DNA from: Pseudobutyrivibrio sp.
GTDB lineage: Bacteria; Bacillota; Clostridia; Lachnospirales; Lachnospiraceae
Direction: 5' to 3'
NCBI RefSeq assembly: GCF_015057185.1
Contig: NZ_SVEV01000001.1
Coordinates: 186,001 to 250,000, forward strand
DNA length: 64,000 nt
The notes under the pieces are model-generated. The model was not told where the DNA came from, ran no database searches, and worked only from the letters and a program-made list of their open reading frames with translations. Each line of letters begins with the position of its first letter. The stretch's first letter is position 1. Both the position numbers and the translations under genes were made by a program. Below are positions 43,808-54,172 of this stretch, piece after piece.

Positions 43808-45962
43808 CAAAAACCTCATTTGCAAGCCTTGGAGTAAAGGTTCTTTTTTTCAAAAAATCAATCTCCGGCTCGTTATTTCTTTTTGCCTCTTTGCAAAATG
43901 TATCTTGTGCACCGATAGGCTTTTTGCCTCTCTGAGGTTTTACTTTAACATACTTTCCTTCTACTGTCATCTCATATGCTTTTAAGTTATCAGCAAGCTG
44001 GACATCTAAAATATGCTTAACTTTTGATTTTAGAATCTCGTCTTCTACTGGGAAAATAATTTCAACTCTTCGGTCCAAATTTCTAGGCATCCAGTCAGCG
44101 CTTCCCATGTATATATCCTCAGCACCACTATTGTAGAAATAGAAAATTCGAGCATGCTCAAGGTAGGTTCCAACAATAGATGTAACCTTTATATTTTCAC
44201 TTACACCTGGTATACCTGCTCTCAAGCAGCATATGCCTCTAACTATAAGATGTATTTTAACTCCTGCATTGCTGGCTTCGTAAAGCTTTTCAATGATCTC
44301 TTTATCGCACAAAGAATTCATCTTGGCTATGATGGCTGCTTCTTTACCATCCTTGGCATGACCAATTTCCCTATTTATCAAACTAATAAATGTATTTCTA
44401 AGCCAAAGTGGTGCAACAACAAGCTTGTTCCATGCCTCTGGCTCAGAATAGCCCGAAAGCATATTAAATACTGCAGTCGCATCAGCGCCATAGGATTCCT
44501 GACAGGTAAGCATTCCACAGTCAGTGTATAATTTTGCTGTAGAATCATTATAGTTTCCCGTTCCTAAATGAACGTATCTTCTGATTCCATCCTCTTCTCT
44601 TCGCACAACAAGGGCAATCTTACAATGTGTTTTCAATCCCACAAGACCATAAATAACATGGCAGCCTGCTTTTTCAAGCTTCTTTGCCCAAATAATATTG
44701 TTCTGCTCATCAAATCGAGCCTTTAATTCTACAAGTACGGTTACTTGTTTTCCATTTTCGGCTGCATGGGCCAAGCTTGCAATAATTGGAGAATTACCAC
44801 TTACTCTATAAAGGGTCTGCTTAATTGCCAAAACCTGAGGATCAAAGGCTGCCTGAGCAATAAAATCTACTACCGGATCAAAGGTTTCGTATGGATGATG
44901 AAGTAAAATATCACCTTTTTTGATTTCATCAAATATTTTCTCGCCTGGCTTTAATCTAGGATTATCTTGAGGTGTAAAGGCTGGTGACCTAAGGTTATTA
45001 TGGCCCTCAATACCATAAAGCTTCATCAAAAACGTTAAATCAAGAGGACCCTTAATTTTGTATATATCAATCTCATTTACTCCTAAATTCTTCTTTAAAA
45101 TAGATAGGAGCTTTTTATTAATTGAGCTTTCCACCTCAAGTCGAATTACTTCACCCCATTGACGAGATTTGATTTGCTTTTCAATTTCAATAAGTAAATC
45201 CTCAGCGCCTTCTTCATCTATTGAAAAATCAGCATTTCTCATGATTCTATAAGGCGATGCTGCCACAACATTGTAATTTAAGAAAAGCTTGTCCATATTT
45301 CGTTCAATAACCTGCTCAAGTAAAATGAAGCAATCATGCTTTTCTTCATCTGCTGGCAAGGAAATAAAACGTGGCAAAACAGAAGGCACCTGAACTGTTG
45401 CAAACTCAACATCTTCCATATCATTTCCAACCACTACAGTTTCCTTCTTTTTCTCTATTAGCGCAGCAATATTAAGAGATTTGTTTCTAATCAATGGGAA
45501 TGGTCTTGATGCGTCAAAGGCCATTGGAGTCAAAACAGGATAAACCTGACTCATAAAAAATGAATCAATATATTTTAGCTGCTCTTCATTTAAATCTTCG
45601 TATTTGTCGTAGATTAGAATCCCTTGCTCTTTTAATATTGGCATTAAGCTTCTATTGAAGGTATTGTACTGAAAATCTACAAGCTCACGTGTTTTTTCAT
45701 TTATAGAAATAAGCTGCTCAGTAGGTGTCATTCCTGCAATATCAGGCTTTGTGTAGCCTGCATGCTCCATATCCTTTAGAGAAGCAACCCTGACCATGAA
45801 AAATTCATCTAAATTGGATGAAGTGATAGCAACAAATTTTAGGCGTTCTAGAATCGGCAATTCTTTGTTTGTAGCTTCATTTAAAACTCGCTGCTCAAAC
45901 TTCAACCAGCTAAGCTCTCTGTTATCATAAAATCTTGCGTCAGAAATATTAATATTTGCCAT
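43800..45962 (-). CDS. ppk: Polyphosphate kinase
   Basis: 720 residues, PPK1 family: N-domain (FYDNRELSWLKFEQRVLNEA), head domain, and two phospholipase D-like C-domains. The autophosphorylated histidine is in RRYVHLGTGNYND near residue 440. It polymerises ATP gamma-phosphate into polyphosphate. The ppx homologue lies 9 nt upstream, so synthesis and breakdown enzymes are co-transcribed. Confidence 0.96.
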   Translation of the reverse strand: MANINISDARFYDNRELSWLKFEQRVLNEATNKELPILERLKFVAITSSNLDEFFMVRVASLKDMEHAGYTKPDIAGMTPTEQLISINEKTRELVDFQYNTFNRSLMPILKEQGILIYDKYEDLNEEQLKYIDSFFMSQVYPVLTPMAFDASRPFPLIRNKSLNIAALIEKKKETVVVGNDMEDVEFATVQVPSVLPRFISLPADEEKHDCFILLEQVIERNMDKLFLNYNVVAASPYRIMRNADFSIDEEGAEDLLIEIEKQIKSRQWGEVIRLEVESSINKKLLSILKKNLGVNEIDIYKIKGPLDLTFLMKLYGIEGHNNLRSPAFTPQDNPRLKPGEKIFDEIKKGDILLHHPYETFDPVVDFIAQAAFDPQVLAIKQTLYRVSGNSPIIASLAHAAENGKQVTVLVELKARFDEQNNIIWAKKLEKAGCHVIYGLVGLKTHCKIALVVRREEDGIRRYVHLGTGNYNDSTAKLYTDCGMLTCQESYGADATAVFNMLSGYSEPEAWNKLVVAPLWLRNTFISLINREIGHAKDGKEAAIIAKMNSLCDKEIIEKLYEASNAGVKIHLIVRGICCLRAGIPGVSENIKVTSIVGTYLEHARIFYFYNSGAEDIYMGSADWMPRNLDRRVEIIFPVEDEILKSKVKHILDVQLADNLKAYEMTVEGKYVKVKPQRGKKPIGAQDTFCKEAKRNNEPEIDFLKKRTFTPRLANEVFDE

Positions 45963-45971
45963 ATCTCCCTC

Positions 45972-47495
45972 CTAAAATTTCTTGTTTTCTCTAAGAACAG
46001 GTTTGATAGAGAATATTTCCTCAAAATAGTCTGCATTCTTTTTGAATAAACCTTTTTCAAGGGCAAGGGAGCTGTTAGCCTCAATGCTAATTACTAGCTC
46101 TCTGTCTTTAACCTTAATAGATACATTTTTTATTTTTTGCTTATGGGATCTGTCCAAAGCATTGGCGACCTTAAGAATCGCCAAAAGTTTAAGTATTGTT
46201 AAATATTCTTCCTGTGTAAATCTATCTGAAAGATTCTCAAATGGTTCTACAGGCTTTCTATTAAATTCAACTGTAGTTGCAATTAATTCTCGCTCCTTGT
46301 GACTAAGTCCAAGTATTTCCGAGCTCATTATTATGGTGTAGGAACAGCTAGATGCTTCTGATAAGCTAATATATTTTCCGCAATCATGTAGAATAGCTAT
46401 GCACTGCATAAGCAGTCTTTCACGTCTAGAAAGACCATGGTATTTTTTCATGGCATCAAATATTTCTCCCGATAGTTTAAACAACGCCTTTAGATGTGGT
46501 TGGTAGCTACCGTAGCGCTTAGCTATAGACCATGCAGCTGTTATAACATCATTTTCAAAATCATGTCTTGAAGTAAGCCATTTTTTCTTGTATGAGAATT
46601 GTAAAGCCATTCCTTCGCAGACTGATAACCCTGGAGCAAAAACAATTTCAGGCTTTAGGGTCTCTGCCAAAGTTTTATATAACATGACAACTGGTTCAAT
46701 TATATCTTCGTTGTCCAGATAAATATCATGCTCAGTTTCGTAGTTCTTAATATACTGTTTATTAATCTTTTTAAGATAATCTATATATTCTTTTGTCTTT
46801 ATTCGTTTTGAGGAAAAAGTAGAAATACGCTCAGTGATAGTACTTACCTGAACGCCAAAAAGAATCATATATTTAGGCTCGATGTCTCTTAGGAACATGG
46901 TTTTAAATACCTCAAGCTCCTTGTACATCATTTCATAGGTCTGCTCTAGAGAAGTCTCTGTAGCTGACCCAAGCTTTTTTAAATTTTCACTAATGGATAC
47001 TGTACCTAAAGACAAATGCTGGGTAGTAACGATCTTGCCTTTTGAGAACAGTGTAATTTGCAAAGAAACACCGCCAATGTCAACTAGAACTGCTGAATCG
47101 CTGATTAAATCATCGAAATCTTCGGTAGATGCAACAGCCTGATAGCCAAGAAAGCGCTGTTCAGAATTAGATAATACATTTACAGAAAAACCGGTTCTAA
47201 CTTTTATCTGTTCAAGAACTATAAGTGCATTTTGAGCTTGTCGAATATTTGGTCCTGCAGCAACAGAATAAAAATCCACCTTGTAGCCTTCTATGGTAGT
47301 GCGCATATCACTAAGTGTACGGCACAATTTATCTACTGTATCAGGCAAAATGACGCCCTTTGTAAGTACGTCTTTAATAATGTCTGACTGAATTTTCATA
47401 GTATCAATTGACTTAAGGCCCTTTTGTTTACTGATTTCAAAGACCTTAAGAGTGGTCTCATATGTACCAATGTAGATACTAGCAAATAATTTCAT
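45972..47495 (-). CDS. ppx: Ppx/GppA-type phosphatase with HD domain
   Basis: 507 residues from the ATG at 47493-47495 (GGGGGAG 8 nt upstream). The N-terminal actin-like Ppx/GppA domain (about 1-300, with VDIGGVSLQITLFSKG near 143) is followed by an HD-type domain (CIAILHDCGKYISL near 390). It hydrolyses polyphosphate or pppGpp. Neighbouring ppk favours polyphosphate. Confidence 0.9.
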   Translation of the reverse strand: MKLFASIYIGTYETTLKVFEISKQKGLKSIDTMKIQSDIIKDVLTKGVILPDTVDKLCRTLSDMRTTIEGYKVDFYSVAAGPNIRQAQNALIVLEQIKVRTGFSVNVLSNSEQRFLGYQAVASTEDFDDLISDSAVLVDIGGVSLQITLFSKGKIVTTQHLSLGTVSISENLKKLGSATETSLEQTYEMMYKELEVFKTMFLRDIEPKYMILFGVQVSTITERISTFSSKRIKTKEYIDYLKKINKQYIKNYETEHDIYLDNEDIIEPVVMLYKTLAETLKPEIVFAPGLSVCEGMALQFSYKKKWLTSRHDFENDVITAAWSIAKRYGSYQPHLKALFKLSGEIFDAMKKYHGLSRRERLLMQCIAILHDCGKYISLSEASSCSYTIIMSSEILGLSHKERELIATTVEFNRKPVEPFENLSDRFTQEEYLTILKLLAILKVANALDRSHKQKIKNVSIKVKDRELVISIEANSSLALEKGLFKKNADYFEEIFSIKPVLRENKKF

Positions 47496-47514
47496 AGTAA
47501 GCTCCCCCATCAAA

Positions 47515-48651
47515 CTAATAATTTCCTAATATACGAAGTGTTACACACTCTTCCTTTAGACCAATCAATGCATTTTGAACTGCTTCATCATCCAAATTAC
47601 CATCGATATCTATAAAGAATCGGTACTGCCAATTTACCCCTTTAATTGGACGAGACTCAATTCTGTTCATATTAATTCCATTGAACATGAGATTTGATAA
47701 TACTCTATATAGACTACCAGGCTCATGTGGCAATTCAAAACACAAGCTTATATGCTTTGCGTTTGCAAGATATTTCTTTTCTTTTGAAACAATGATAAAT
47801 CTAGTGGCATTTGATTTATTATCTTGAATGTTTTCTTCAAGAATATCAAGATTATAAAGCGTAGCATTAAAAGCGCTGCCTATTGCAGCCTGAGTCTTAT
47901 CACCGTCATCTCGTATTTTTTGAGCACTTACTGCTGTATTGTGAAGATTTTTCACATCCCAATTCATATGCTTTGTACGAATATATTCGTCACATTGAGC
48001 TATGGCCTTTGGGTGAGAATAAACTGTTTTAATATCAGCTATATTTGCGCCTTTAACACCAAGTAATGCGTGGTTAACCTTTAAAATCTGCTCACCAACA
48101 ATGGCTACATTATATTCAGAAAGTAAATCGAAATTTTCTTCTATTGAGCCAGCTAAGCTATTTTCGATTGGGAGCACTGCATAATCCGCATCTCCATTTG
48201 ATATAGCCTCCATAGCATCTCTCCAAGACTCCACGTGGAAGCTTGATCTCATTTGGTCCTTGAAGAACTCAAGCATAGCAAGCTGTGAATAAGCCCCCTC
48301 TACTCCTTGAAAGCAAACAATAGCATCAGAATAATCATATTTTTCAACCCTAGAGAATCCACTATCAAAAACAATACCGTTTTCTCTGAGAAGGGCAAAC
48401 TGCTTTTTGCGACTAATGGACATTATCTGAGTATACAATTCTTTTACTGCCTGGATATTAAATTCCCCATCAACATATGAAGATAAGGTTTCTAGCTTTT
48501 CTTCCTCTCTGGCTTTATCATATACCTTTTTGCCGGTGGATATTTTGTACTGAGCCACCTGACATGCTAATTCCATTCTTTTGGTAAATAAATCTAAAAT
48601 ACCTTTGTCAACTGCGTCAATTTCCTGTCTGATGTCCGTTAAGTCTCTCAT
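47515..48651 (-). CDS. pheA: Bifunctional chorismate mutase / prephenate dehydratase
   Basis: 378 residues from the ATG at 48649-48651 (AGGAG upstream). The N-terminal AroQ chorismate mutase (about 1-85; IRQEIDAVDKGILDLFTKRM) is followed by the prephenate dehydratase (about 110-285; CFQGVEGAYSQLA and NATRFIIVS with the catalytic Thr-Arg-Phe). A C-terminal ACT domain with ESRP senses phenylalanine. It makes phenylpyruvate from chorismate. Confidence 0.95.
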   Translation of the reverse strand: MRDLTDIRQEIDAVDKGILDLFTKRMELACQVAQYKISTGKKVYDKAREEEKLETLSSYVDGEFNIQAVKELYTQIMSISRKKQFALLRENGIVFDSGFSRVEKYDYSDAIVCFQGVEGAYSQLAMLEFFKDQMRSSFHVESWRDAMEAISNGDADYAVLPIENSLAGSIEENFDLLSEYNVAIVGEQILKVNHALLGVKGANIADIKTVYSHPKAIAQCDEYIRTKHMNWDVKNLHNTAVSAQKIRDDGDKTQAAIGSAFNATLYNLDILEENIQDNKSNATRFIIVSKEKKYLANAKHISLCFELPHEPGSLYRVLSNLMFNGINMNRIESRPIKGVNWQYRFFIDIDGNLDDEAVQNALIGLKEECVTLRILGNY

Positions 48652-48658
48652 GTTGCTC

Positions 48659-49672
48659 CTATTCTTCGTTTGAAAGTATCGGCGGGTTAAAAAGTGAAAC
48701 TGAGGTACCACCATTTGGACAATGGAAAATGGTACCAGAGAAGAAGTCAGCAAAGTAAACATAATCGCTGGTGATATTAATATTGTTGTATTGTCCCTCT
48801 GCTAACAGTACTTCATTTCCAGTGGTTAAATCCACTCTATATATACCATCTGGATTACCTTTTATGGATTGATAATATAAATAGTTACCGGAAACATTGT
48901 AGCCTGAAGTACCATAAGTTGTAACTCCATATTTGTCTCCACCACCAAGTGACATACGATATACTCTGTTATTATTGTCCAAATCAATAAAGAATAATTC
49001 GTGACCATCCATTAAAGGCATCCATAGGTTTTCTGATGATATAAAGGATGAATCTTTTGTTTCTAGATTCATGCTATGTAAATTGTGGTCATGATCAACA
49101 CCTGAATAGTATAGCTTGTCGTCAAAAATGCAACGTGGATCGATGGATTCTTTGGTAAGCTGTTCCCTGTCATTGCCATCGATACCAACTATATATACAG
49201 TAGTGGCCTCTTCAGCATCGTAATGATAATAAACCACTTTATTGGTAGCAAGTGCACAGGCATTGCAATCTGCTTCATCAAGAATGATGACCTTGCCATT
49301 TCTTTTAGTCATTCGACATAAGCTATTGGCATTTACGTCAAATGATCCGAAGGTAGAATTGCTGTGATTTCGGCTATAGTACAAATAATGCTCATCAGAA
49401 TTTATAAAATAAACAGAATCATTAGCCACATATTCAATGTCACTCTCATCTGTATTCATTTTATAAAGTCTATTTTTGTCGTTTGGATTTGCAAAATATA
49501 CTACACCATCATACTCGCAAAATAAACCATTACCATATAAATTACCGGTTGTGTTGCCAGTAGTTCCAGGGTCATTGAAATAGGTAACCGAATTAATATA
49601 TTTGTAATAACCCAAACCACCAACAATACATAAAACAACAACAGCAATTATGATACTACGTACTACCTTCAT
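48659..49672 (-). CDS. DUF5050-like membrane-anchored beta-propeller protein
   Basis: 337 residues. One N-terminal membrane helix (about 5-24) is followed by an extracytoplasmic region. That region is built of repeated units of about 40 residues such as GDKLYYSG, DSVYFINSDEHYLYY and GNYLYYQS, each ending in a nonpolar-Tyr-Tyr pattern and resembling DUF5050/propeller repeats. Function is unknown; a sensor or wall-associated role is possible. It is 7 nt upstream of pheA, whose ribosome site overlaps its end. Confidence 0.78.
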   Translation of the reverse strand: MKVVRSIIIAVVVLCIVGGLGYYKYINSVTYFNDPGTTGNTTGNLYGNGLFCEYDGVVYFANPNDKNRLYKMNTDESDIEYVANDSVYFINSDEHYLYYSRNHSNSTFGSFDVNANSLCRMTKRNGKVIILDEADCNACALATNKVVYYHYDAEEATTVYIVGIDGNDREQLTKESIDPRCIFDDKLYYSGVDHDHNLHSMNLETKDSSFISSENLWMPLMDGHELFFIDLDNNNRVYRMSLGGGDKYGVTTYGTSGYNVSGNYLYYQSIKGNPDGIYRVDLTTGNEVLLAEGQYNNINITSDYVYFADFFSGTIFHCPNGGTSVSLFNPPILSNEE

Positions 49673-49711
49673 TTTCCTGCCCTCCCCGGATTAACCATTC
49701 AAATCGAATAG

Positions 49712-52700
49712 TTAAAAATCAAAAAAATCAGATAACGATAGCTGGTTTGACTTTGGTAAATCCTTGATAATGCCTAGCTCAATCATCTTATCAAGAATTG
49801 ATTGTGATACCTTTCCTCTGTCCTTAATTTCCTGTTGTGATAAGAACTTTCCTTGAGAAGCAGCAATCTGTAATTGCTCTGCAGCCTTATCACCCATTCC
49901 TGGAAGTGAATTGAACGGTGGAAGTATCTTCCCATCTACTATTTTAAAGTATCTTGAATCAGATTGGTATAGGTCCATAGGTAAAAATTCAAATCCACGG
50001 GCATACATTTCCTGAACAAGTCTAAGGGCTGTTAAGCAATCCTTATCAGTTGCAGAAGGGTCCTTCATAGCCTTTATATTTTTAATTTCCTGCTCGCACT
50101 TTGCTTTTCCCATACAGCACTTTTCGTAATCGAATCCTCCAGCTCTAATAGAGAAGAACGCTGCATAATAAGCCAATGGATAGTTGATTTTACAGTAAGC
50201 AACTCGCCAAGCCATCATAACGTAAGCGGCAGCATGGGCCTTAGGGAACATGTATTTAATTTTTTCGCAGGACTCGATATACCATTCAGGTACACCATGT
50301 TCTAGCATGTGCTCCTTGTAGGTTGGCCACTCATCACACTTACCCTTGGCAACTACGCCCTTACGAACTCGTTCCATGATAGTAAATGATTCAGCTGGGT
50401 CAAGTCCCTTGTGAATCAAATAAACCATGATATCATCACGAGTACAAATTGCTGTGGTGATTGTGGCAATTCCATTAAGAATCAAATCCTGTGCATTTCC
50501 TAACCAAACGTCAGTACCATGGGCAAGACCTGCAATACGAACTAAATCAGTAAAATATTGAGGCTTGGCCTCAACAAGCATCTGCATAGCAAAGTCAGTA
50601 CCAAACTCTGGAATGCCAAGAGTTCCCAGTGGTGTTCCCATAATATCATCTGGGGTAATGCCTAGGGCTTCTGTGCTTTGGAACAAAGACATAACCCCTT
50701 TATCATCAAAAGGAATCTCTGTCGCATTAATACCTGTCAAATCTTCAAGTCGCTTAATCATTGTAGGATCCAAGTGACCTAAAATATCAAGCTTAAGCAA
50801 GTTGGCATCAATTTTGTGGTAATCAAAGTGCGTTGTAACAATATCAGTATCCTTGTTAGCTGGATGCTGTACTGGCGTAAACGAATAAATATCCTCACCA
50901 TTAGGCAAAACTACTACTCCACCAGGGTGCTGACCAGTAGTAGATTTAACACCTTCAACGCCTTTAGCTAAACGAGAATACTCAGAACGTCGTTTTCTTA
51001 TGTCTCTATTGATAAAATATTTATATACATAACTCTCAGCGTTTTTATCCGCCAAGGTAGATACAGTACCGGCCTTAAAGGTCTGACCCTCACCGAAAAT
51101 AACCTCTGTATACTTATGAGCCTTTGACTGATATTCATTTGAGAAGTTCAGATCGATATCAGGCTCCTTATCTCCTTTGAAGCCAAGGAAGGTTTCAAAT
51201 GGAATATCAAAGCCATCTTTTGCCAATGGCTTTCCGCATTTAGGACAAATCTTGTCTGGCATATCTACGCCAGAAAGACCCATATCTACTATTTCTTTAA
51301 CTTCTGGTCCATCAAAATCCACATAGAAGCAATTTGGACATCTATAATGTGGTGGCAATGGGTTAACCTCAGTGATACCAGCCATTGTTGCAGCAAAAGA
51401 AGAACCAACGGAACCACGGGAACCTACAAGATATCCATCTTCGTTGGATTTCCAAACTAATTTCTGGGCAATGATGTACATTACGGAATAACCATTACCA
51501 ATGATTGAATTTAGCTCTCTTTCCAATCTTGCTTCAACGATTTCTGGAAGAACTGGTCCGTATACTTCATGGGCTCTAGTCTCACAAATACGACGCAAAT
51601 CCTCCTCGGAATGCTCGATTACTGGCGGACATTTATCTGGTCGTACAGGATGAATATATTCGCACATATCAGCAATCATATTCGTATTCTCGATAACTAC
51701 CTCATGGGCTTTTGCCAATCCTAAATAAGAAAATTCCTCTAGCATCTCGTCTGTAGAATGCAAATAAAGAGGAGCTTGTTGATCAGCATCATCAAAGCCT
51801 TTATTGGCCATAATGATTCTACGATAAACCTCGTCCTCAGGATCAAGGAAATGAACGTCACAGGTTGCAACTGTAGGCTTATTAAACTCCTCACCTAAGG
51901 CTACAATTCGTTTATTAACCTCTTGCAAATCTTTGATTGTATTGAAACGTTCATATTTTGGTTTATCAGAACGAATCATGAACTCGTTATTTCCTACTGG
52001 TTGAATCTCTAAATAGTCATAGAAATTTGCAATTCGAGCTATTTCTGATTCATCTCTCTCATCAACTATAGCGTCATACAATTCTCCTGCCTCGCAGGCG
52101 CTACCAATAATGAGACCTTCTCTACATTCCTGAAGTAATGATTTTGGAACTCTAGGATAACGAGCAAAATATTTTATATGGGACTCAGAAACTAATCTAT
52201 ATAGATTAATTCTACCTAAATCATTCTTTGCAAGCACAATACAGTGATGAGCACGCATTTTTTTGATTTGCTCTGGTCCTGGAATTGCTTTTTCATTAAG
52301 CTCGGCTAAAGTAGTTATTCCTTCTGCCTCTAGCTTTTTAATAAACTTTTCAAAAATCTTTGCAGTAACTTCGGCATCATCTACCGCTCTGTGATGATGC
52401 TCATTTACAAGATTTTCTGCCTTACATACAGCATCCAAATTGAAACGAGCCATATTTGGATGTAAATATCTAGCCACCTCTACTGTATCAACATGAGTGT
52501 AATCGTATGGCAATCCAAGGTCTTTACAATTTTGTTTGATAAAGCTTGTGTCAAAGGATGCATTGTGTGCAACTAATACGCTTCCTTGGCAGAACTCCAT
52601 AAATCTAGGAAGTATAGCATCAATTGTTGGTGCATCCTCAACCATCTCATCCTTGATTGAAGTCAGCTCAGTTATGCGGTATGGAATAGGAACCTTAGGG

Positions 52701-54148
52701 TTAACAAACTCAGAGAATCTATCGACAATTTGTCCATCAACAATCTTTACGGCACCAATTTCGATGATTTTACAGCTCTTTGGATTGAAGCCTGTAGTTT
52801 CGATATCGAAAACTACATATTCATCTCTTAAGGACTGGCCCTTGTTATTTACAACTGGTCGCTTACTATCATCTACAAGGTAGATTTCACATCCGTAAAT
52901 AACCTTGAAGTCTCCAAGGCCCTTCATATGATCAGCATCACAAAATGCCTGAACAACGCCGTGGTCTGTAATAGCAAGAGCTTTGTGTCCCCAGTCCTTG
53001 GCGCGGGAAATAATAGATGTAATCTCTGATACACCATCAAACTCTGACATCTTTGTATGGCAATGGAGCTCAACACGCTTCTCTACAGCATTATCAGTTC
53101 TAACGACTCTGAAGTCCTTTATCTTCTGAACACAGGTAATACGTCCAATAGTCAGCTCTTTACTATAGATATCCTCATCAAGCTTACCTTGCACCTTATA
53201 GAAGCCACCTACCTTAAGCTTAGATTCAAATTCGCGGCCTTGATCTGCATCACTAAACCAGAATTTAACAGAAATGGAATCTGTAAAGTCTGTCATTGAT
53301 CCTGTACCAAAATAGCCACCCTTTTTAGTCTCTCTAAATTCAAGGTCAGTAAGCTGTCCTCTGACAACAATCGAGCCTAAGAGCTCTCCTGTAATTTCTT
53401 CCATAGTAGTGGCGTTCTCAAGGATTTCACTACCCATAATAATATCTGGATCATCAGATTTAGTGAGAGGCTTAACAAATTTCTTCTCAGGAGTATCAGC
53501 TTCCTTATTTTGAGAATTGTCATTTTTAGATTCTTGCTTTTCTTCCTTTTCTTCGGAAGGCTTTGCAGCAGTTCTAGCGTTAATAGCTTTAATTTTGTTT
53601 TCAATCTCAAGCTTTGCATTCTCGAGATATTTATTCTTTGCAGGTTCCTTATAATCAAACTCAATTTTCACATTCATGTGACATCTATGGCAAAGAATCT
53701 TGCTAAGCAAATCATACAATTCACCTTCTACTTCTTTTCCAATAAGAGTATCTTCGATAGTTACTTTCAAGCTATCGTTGTCAGGGAACTCAATATCTGC
53801 TTTTTTGTATATGTTAAAAAGAAGAGCACTTTTTTCTTCTAGCTCCTCTAAAATACTATCATTATATGAACTTAAAAGATTTGAAGGTGTATATTGACTA
53901 GATAAGTCGAAATCTTCAAAAATACTAATTGTAACACCGTTGTTAGGGAAAAATTGTTTCTTAATAGATTTTTCAAGACTCCAAATCCTTCTTTTAGGAA
54001 TCAGTGTGTTGAATGTAACGTAAATATGAATATCGTCCTTAGAGCGTCCGGTGGCAACCTTGGTAATGGTTGCATCGCTGAGGGCTGTGGACAAATCGCT
54101 GTCTGCGTTCACATTAGGAAACACTTCATAAAATCCCATTTGATCCAT
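49712..54148 (-). CDS. polC: DNA polymerase III alpha subunit, PolC type
   Basis: 1478 residues from the ATG at 54146-54148 (GGAG 9 nt upstream). The longer frame back to 54211 would translate the family 2 RNA element and lacks a ribosome site, so I reject it. Domains: N-terminal region (1-230), OB fold (about 250-340), PHP domain (VELHCHTKMSEFDG) split by a proofreading DEDDh exonuclease (YVVFDIETTGFNP, HNASFDTSFI, HRAVDDAEVT). The polymerase core has PDIDLNFSNEYQ, zinc-type cysteines CPNCFYV and CPKCGKPL, and C-terminal HhH. It is the main replicative polymerase of low-GC Firmicutes. Confidence 0.97.
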   Translation of the reverse strand: MDQMGFYEVFPNVNADSDLSTALSDATITKVATGRSKDDIHIYVTFNTLIPKRRIWSLEKSIKKQFFPNNGVTISIFEDFDLSSQYTPSNLLSSYNDSILEELEEKSALLFNIYKKADIEFPDNDSLKVTIEDTLIGKEVEGELYDLLSKILCHRCHMNVKIEFDYKEPAKNKYLENAKLEIENKIKAINARTAAKPSEEKEEKQESKNDNSQNKEADTPEKKFVKPLTKSDDPDIIMGSEILENATTMEEITGELLGSIVVRGQLTDLEFRETKKGGYFGTGSMTDFTDSISVKFWFSDADQGREFESKLKVGGFYKVQGKLDEDIYSKELTIGRITCVQKIKDFRVVRTDNAVEKRVELHCHTKMSEFDGVSEITSIISRAKDWGHKALAITDHGVVQAFCDADHMKGLGDFKVIYGCEIYLVDDSKRPVVNNKGQSLRDEYVVFDIETTGFNPKSCKIIEIGAVKIVDGQIVDRFSEFVNPKVPIPYRITELTSIKDEMVEDAPTIDAILPRFMEFCQGSVLVAHNASFDTSFIKQNCKDLGLPYDYTHVDTVEVARYLHPNMARFNLDAVCKAENLVNEHHHRAVDDAEVTAKIFEKFIKKLEAEGITTLAELNEKAIPGPEQIKKMRAHHCIVLAKNDLGRINLYRLVSESHIKYFARYPRVPKSLLQECREGLIIGSACEAGELYDAIVDERDESEIARIANFYDYLEIQPVGNNEFMIRSDKPKYERFNTIKDLQEVNKRIVALGEEFNKPTVATCDVHFLDPEDEVYRRIIMANKGFDDADQQAPLYLHSTDEMLEEFSYLGLAKAHEVVIENTNMIADMCEYIHPVRPDKCPPVIEHSEEDLRRICETRAHEVYGPVLPEIVEARLERELNSIIGNGYSVMYIIAQKLVWKSNEDGYLVGSRGSVGSSFAATMAGITEVNPLPPHYRCPNCFYVDFDGPEVKEIVDMGLSGVDMPDKICPKCGKPLAKDGFDIPFETFLGFKGDKEPDIDLNFSNEYQSKAHKYTEVIFGEGQTFKAGTVSTLADKNAESYVYKYFINRDIRKRRSEYSRLAKGVEGVKSTTGQHPGGVVVLPNGEDIYSFTPVQHPANKDTDIVTTHFDYHKIDANLLKLDILGHLDPTMIKRLEDLTGINATEIPFDDKGVMSLFQSTEALGITPDDIMGTPLGTLGIPEFGTDFAMQMLVEAKPQYFTDLVRIAGLAHGTDVWLGNAQDLILNGIATITTAICTRDDIMVYLIHKGLDPAESFTIMERVRKGVVAKGKCDEWPTYKEHMLEHGVPEWYIESCEKIKYMFPKAHAAAYVMMAWRVAYCKINYPLAYYAAFFSIRAGGFDYEKCCMGKAKCEQEIKNIKAMKDPSATDKDCLTALRLVQEMYARGFEFLPMDLYQSDSRYFKIVDGKILPPFNSLPGMGDKAAEQLQIAASQGKFLSQQEIKDRGKVSQSILDKMIELGIIKDLPKSNQLSLSDFFDF

Positions 54149-54172
54149 AAACTTATTCTCCGACTTTAGTCC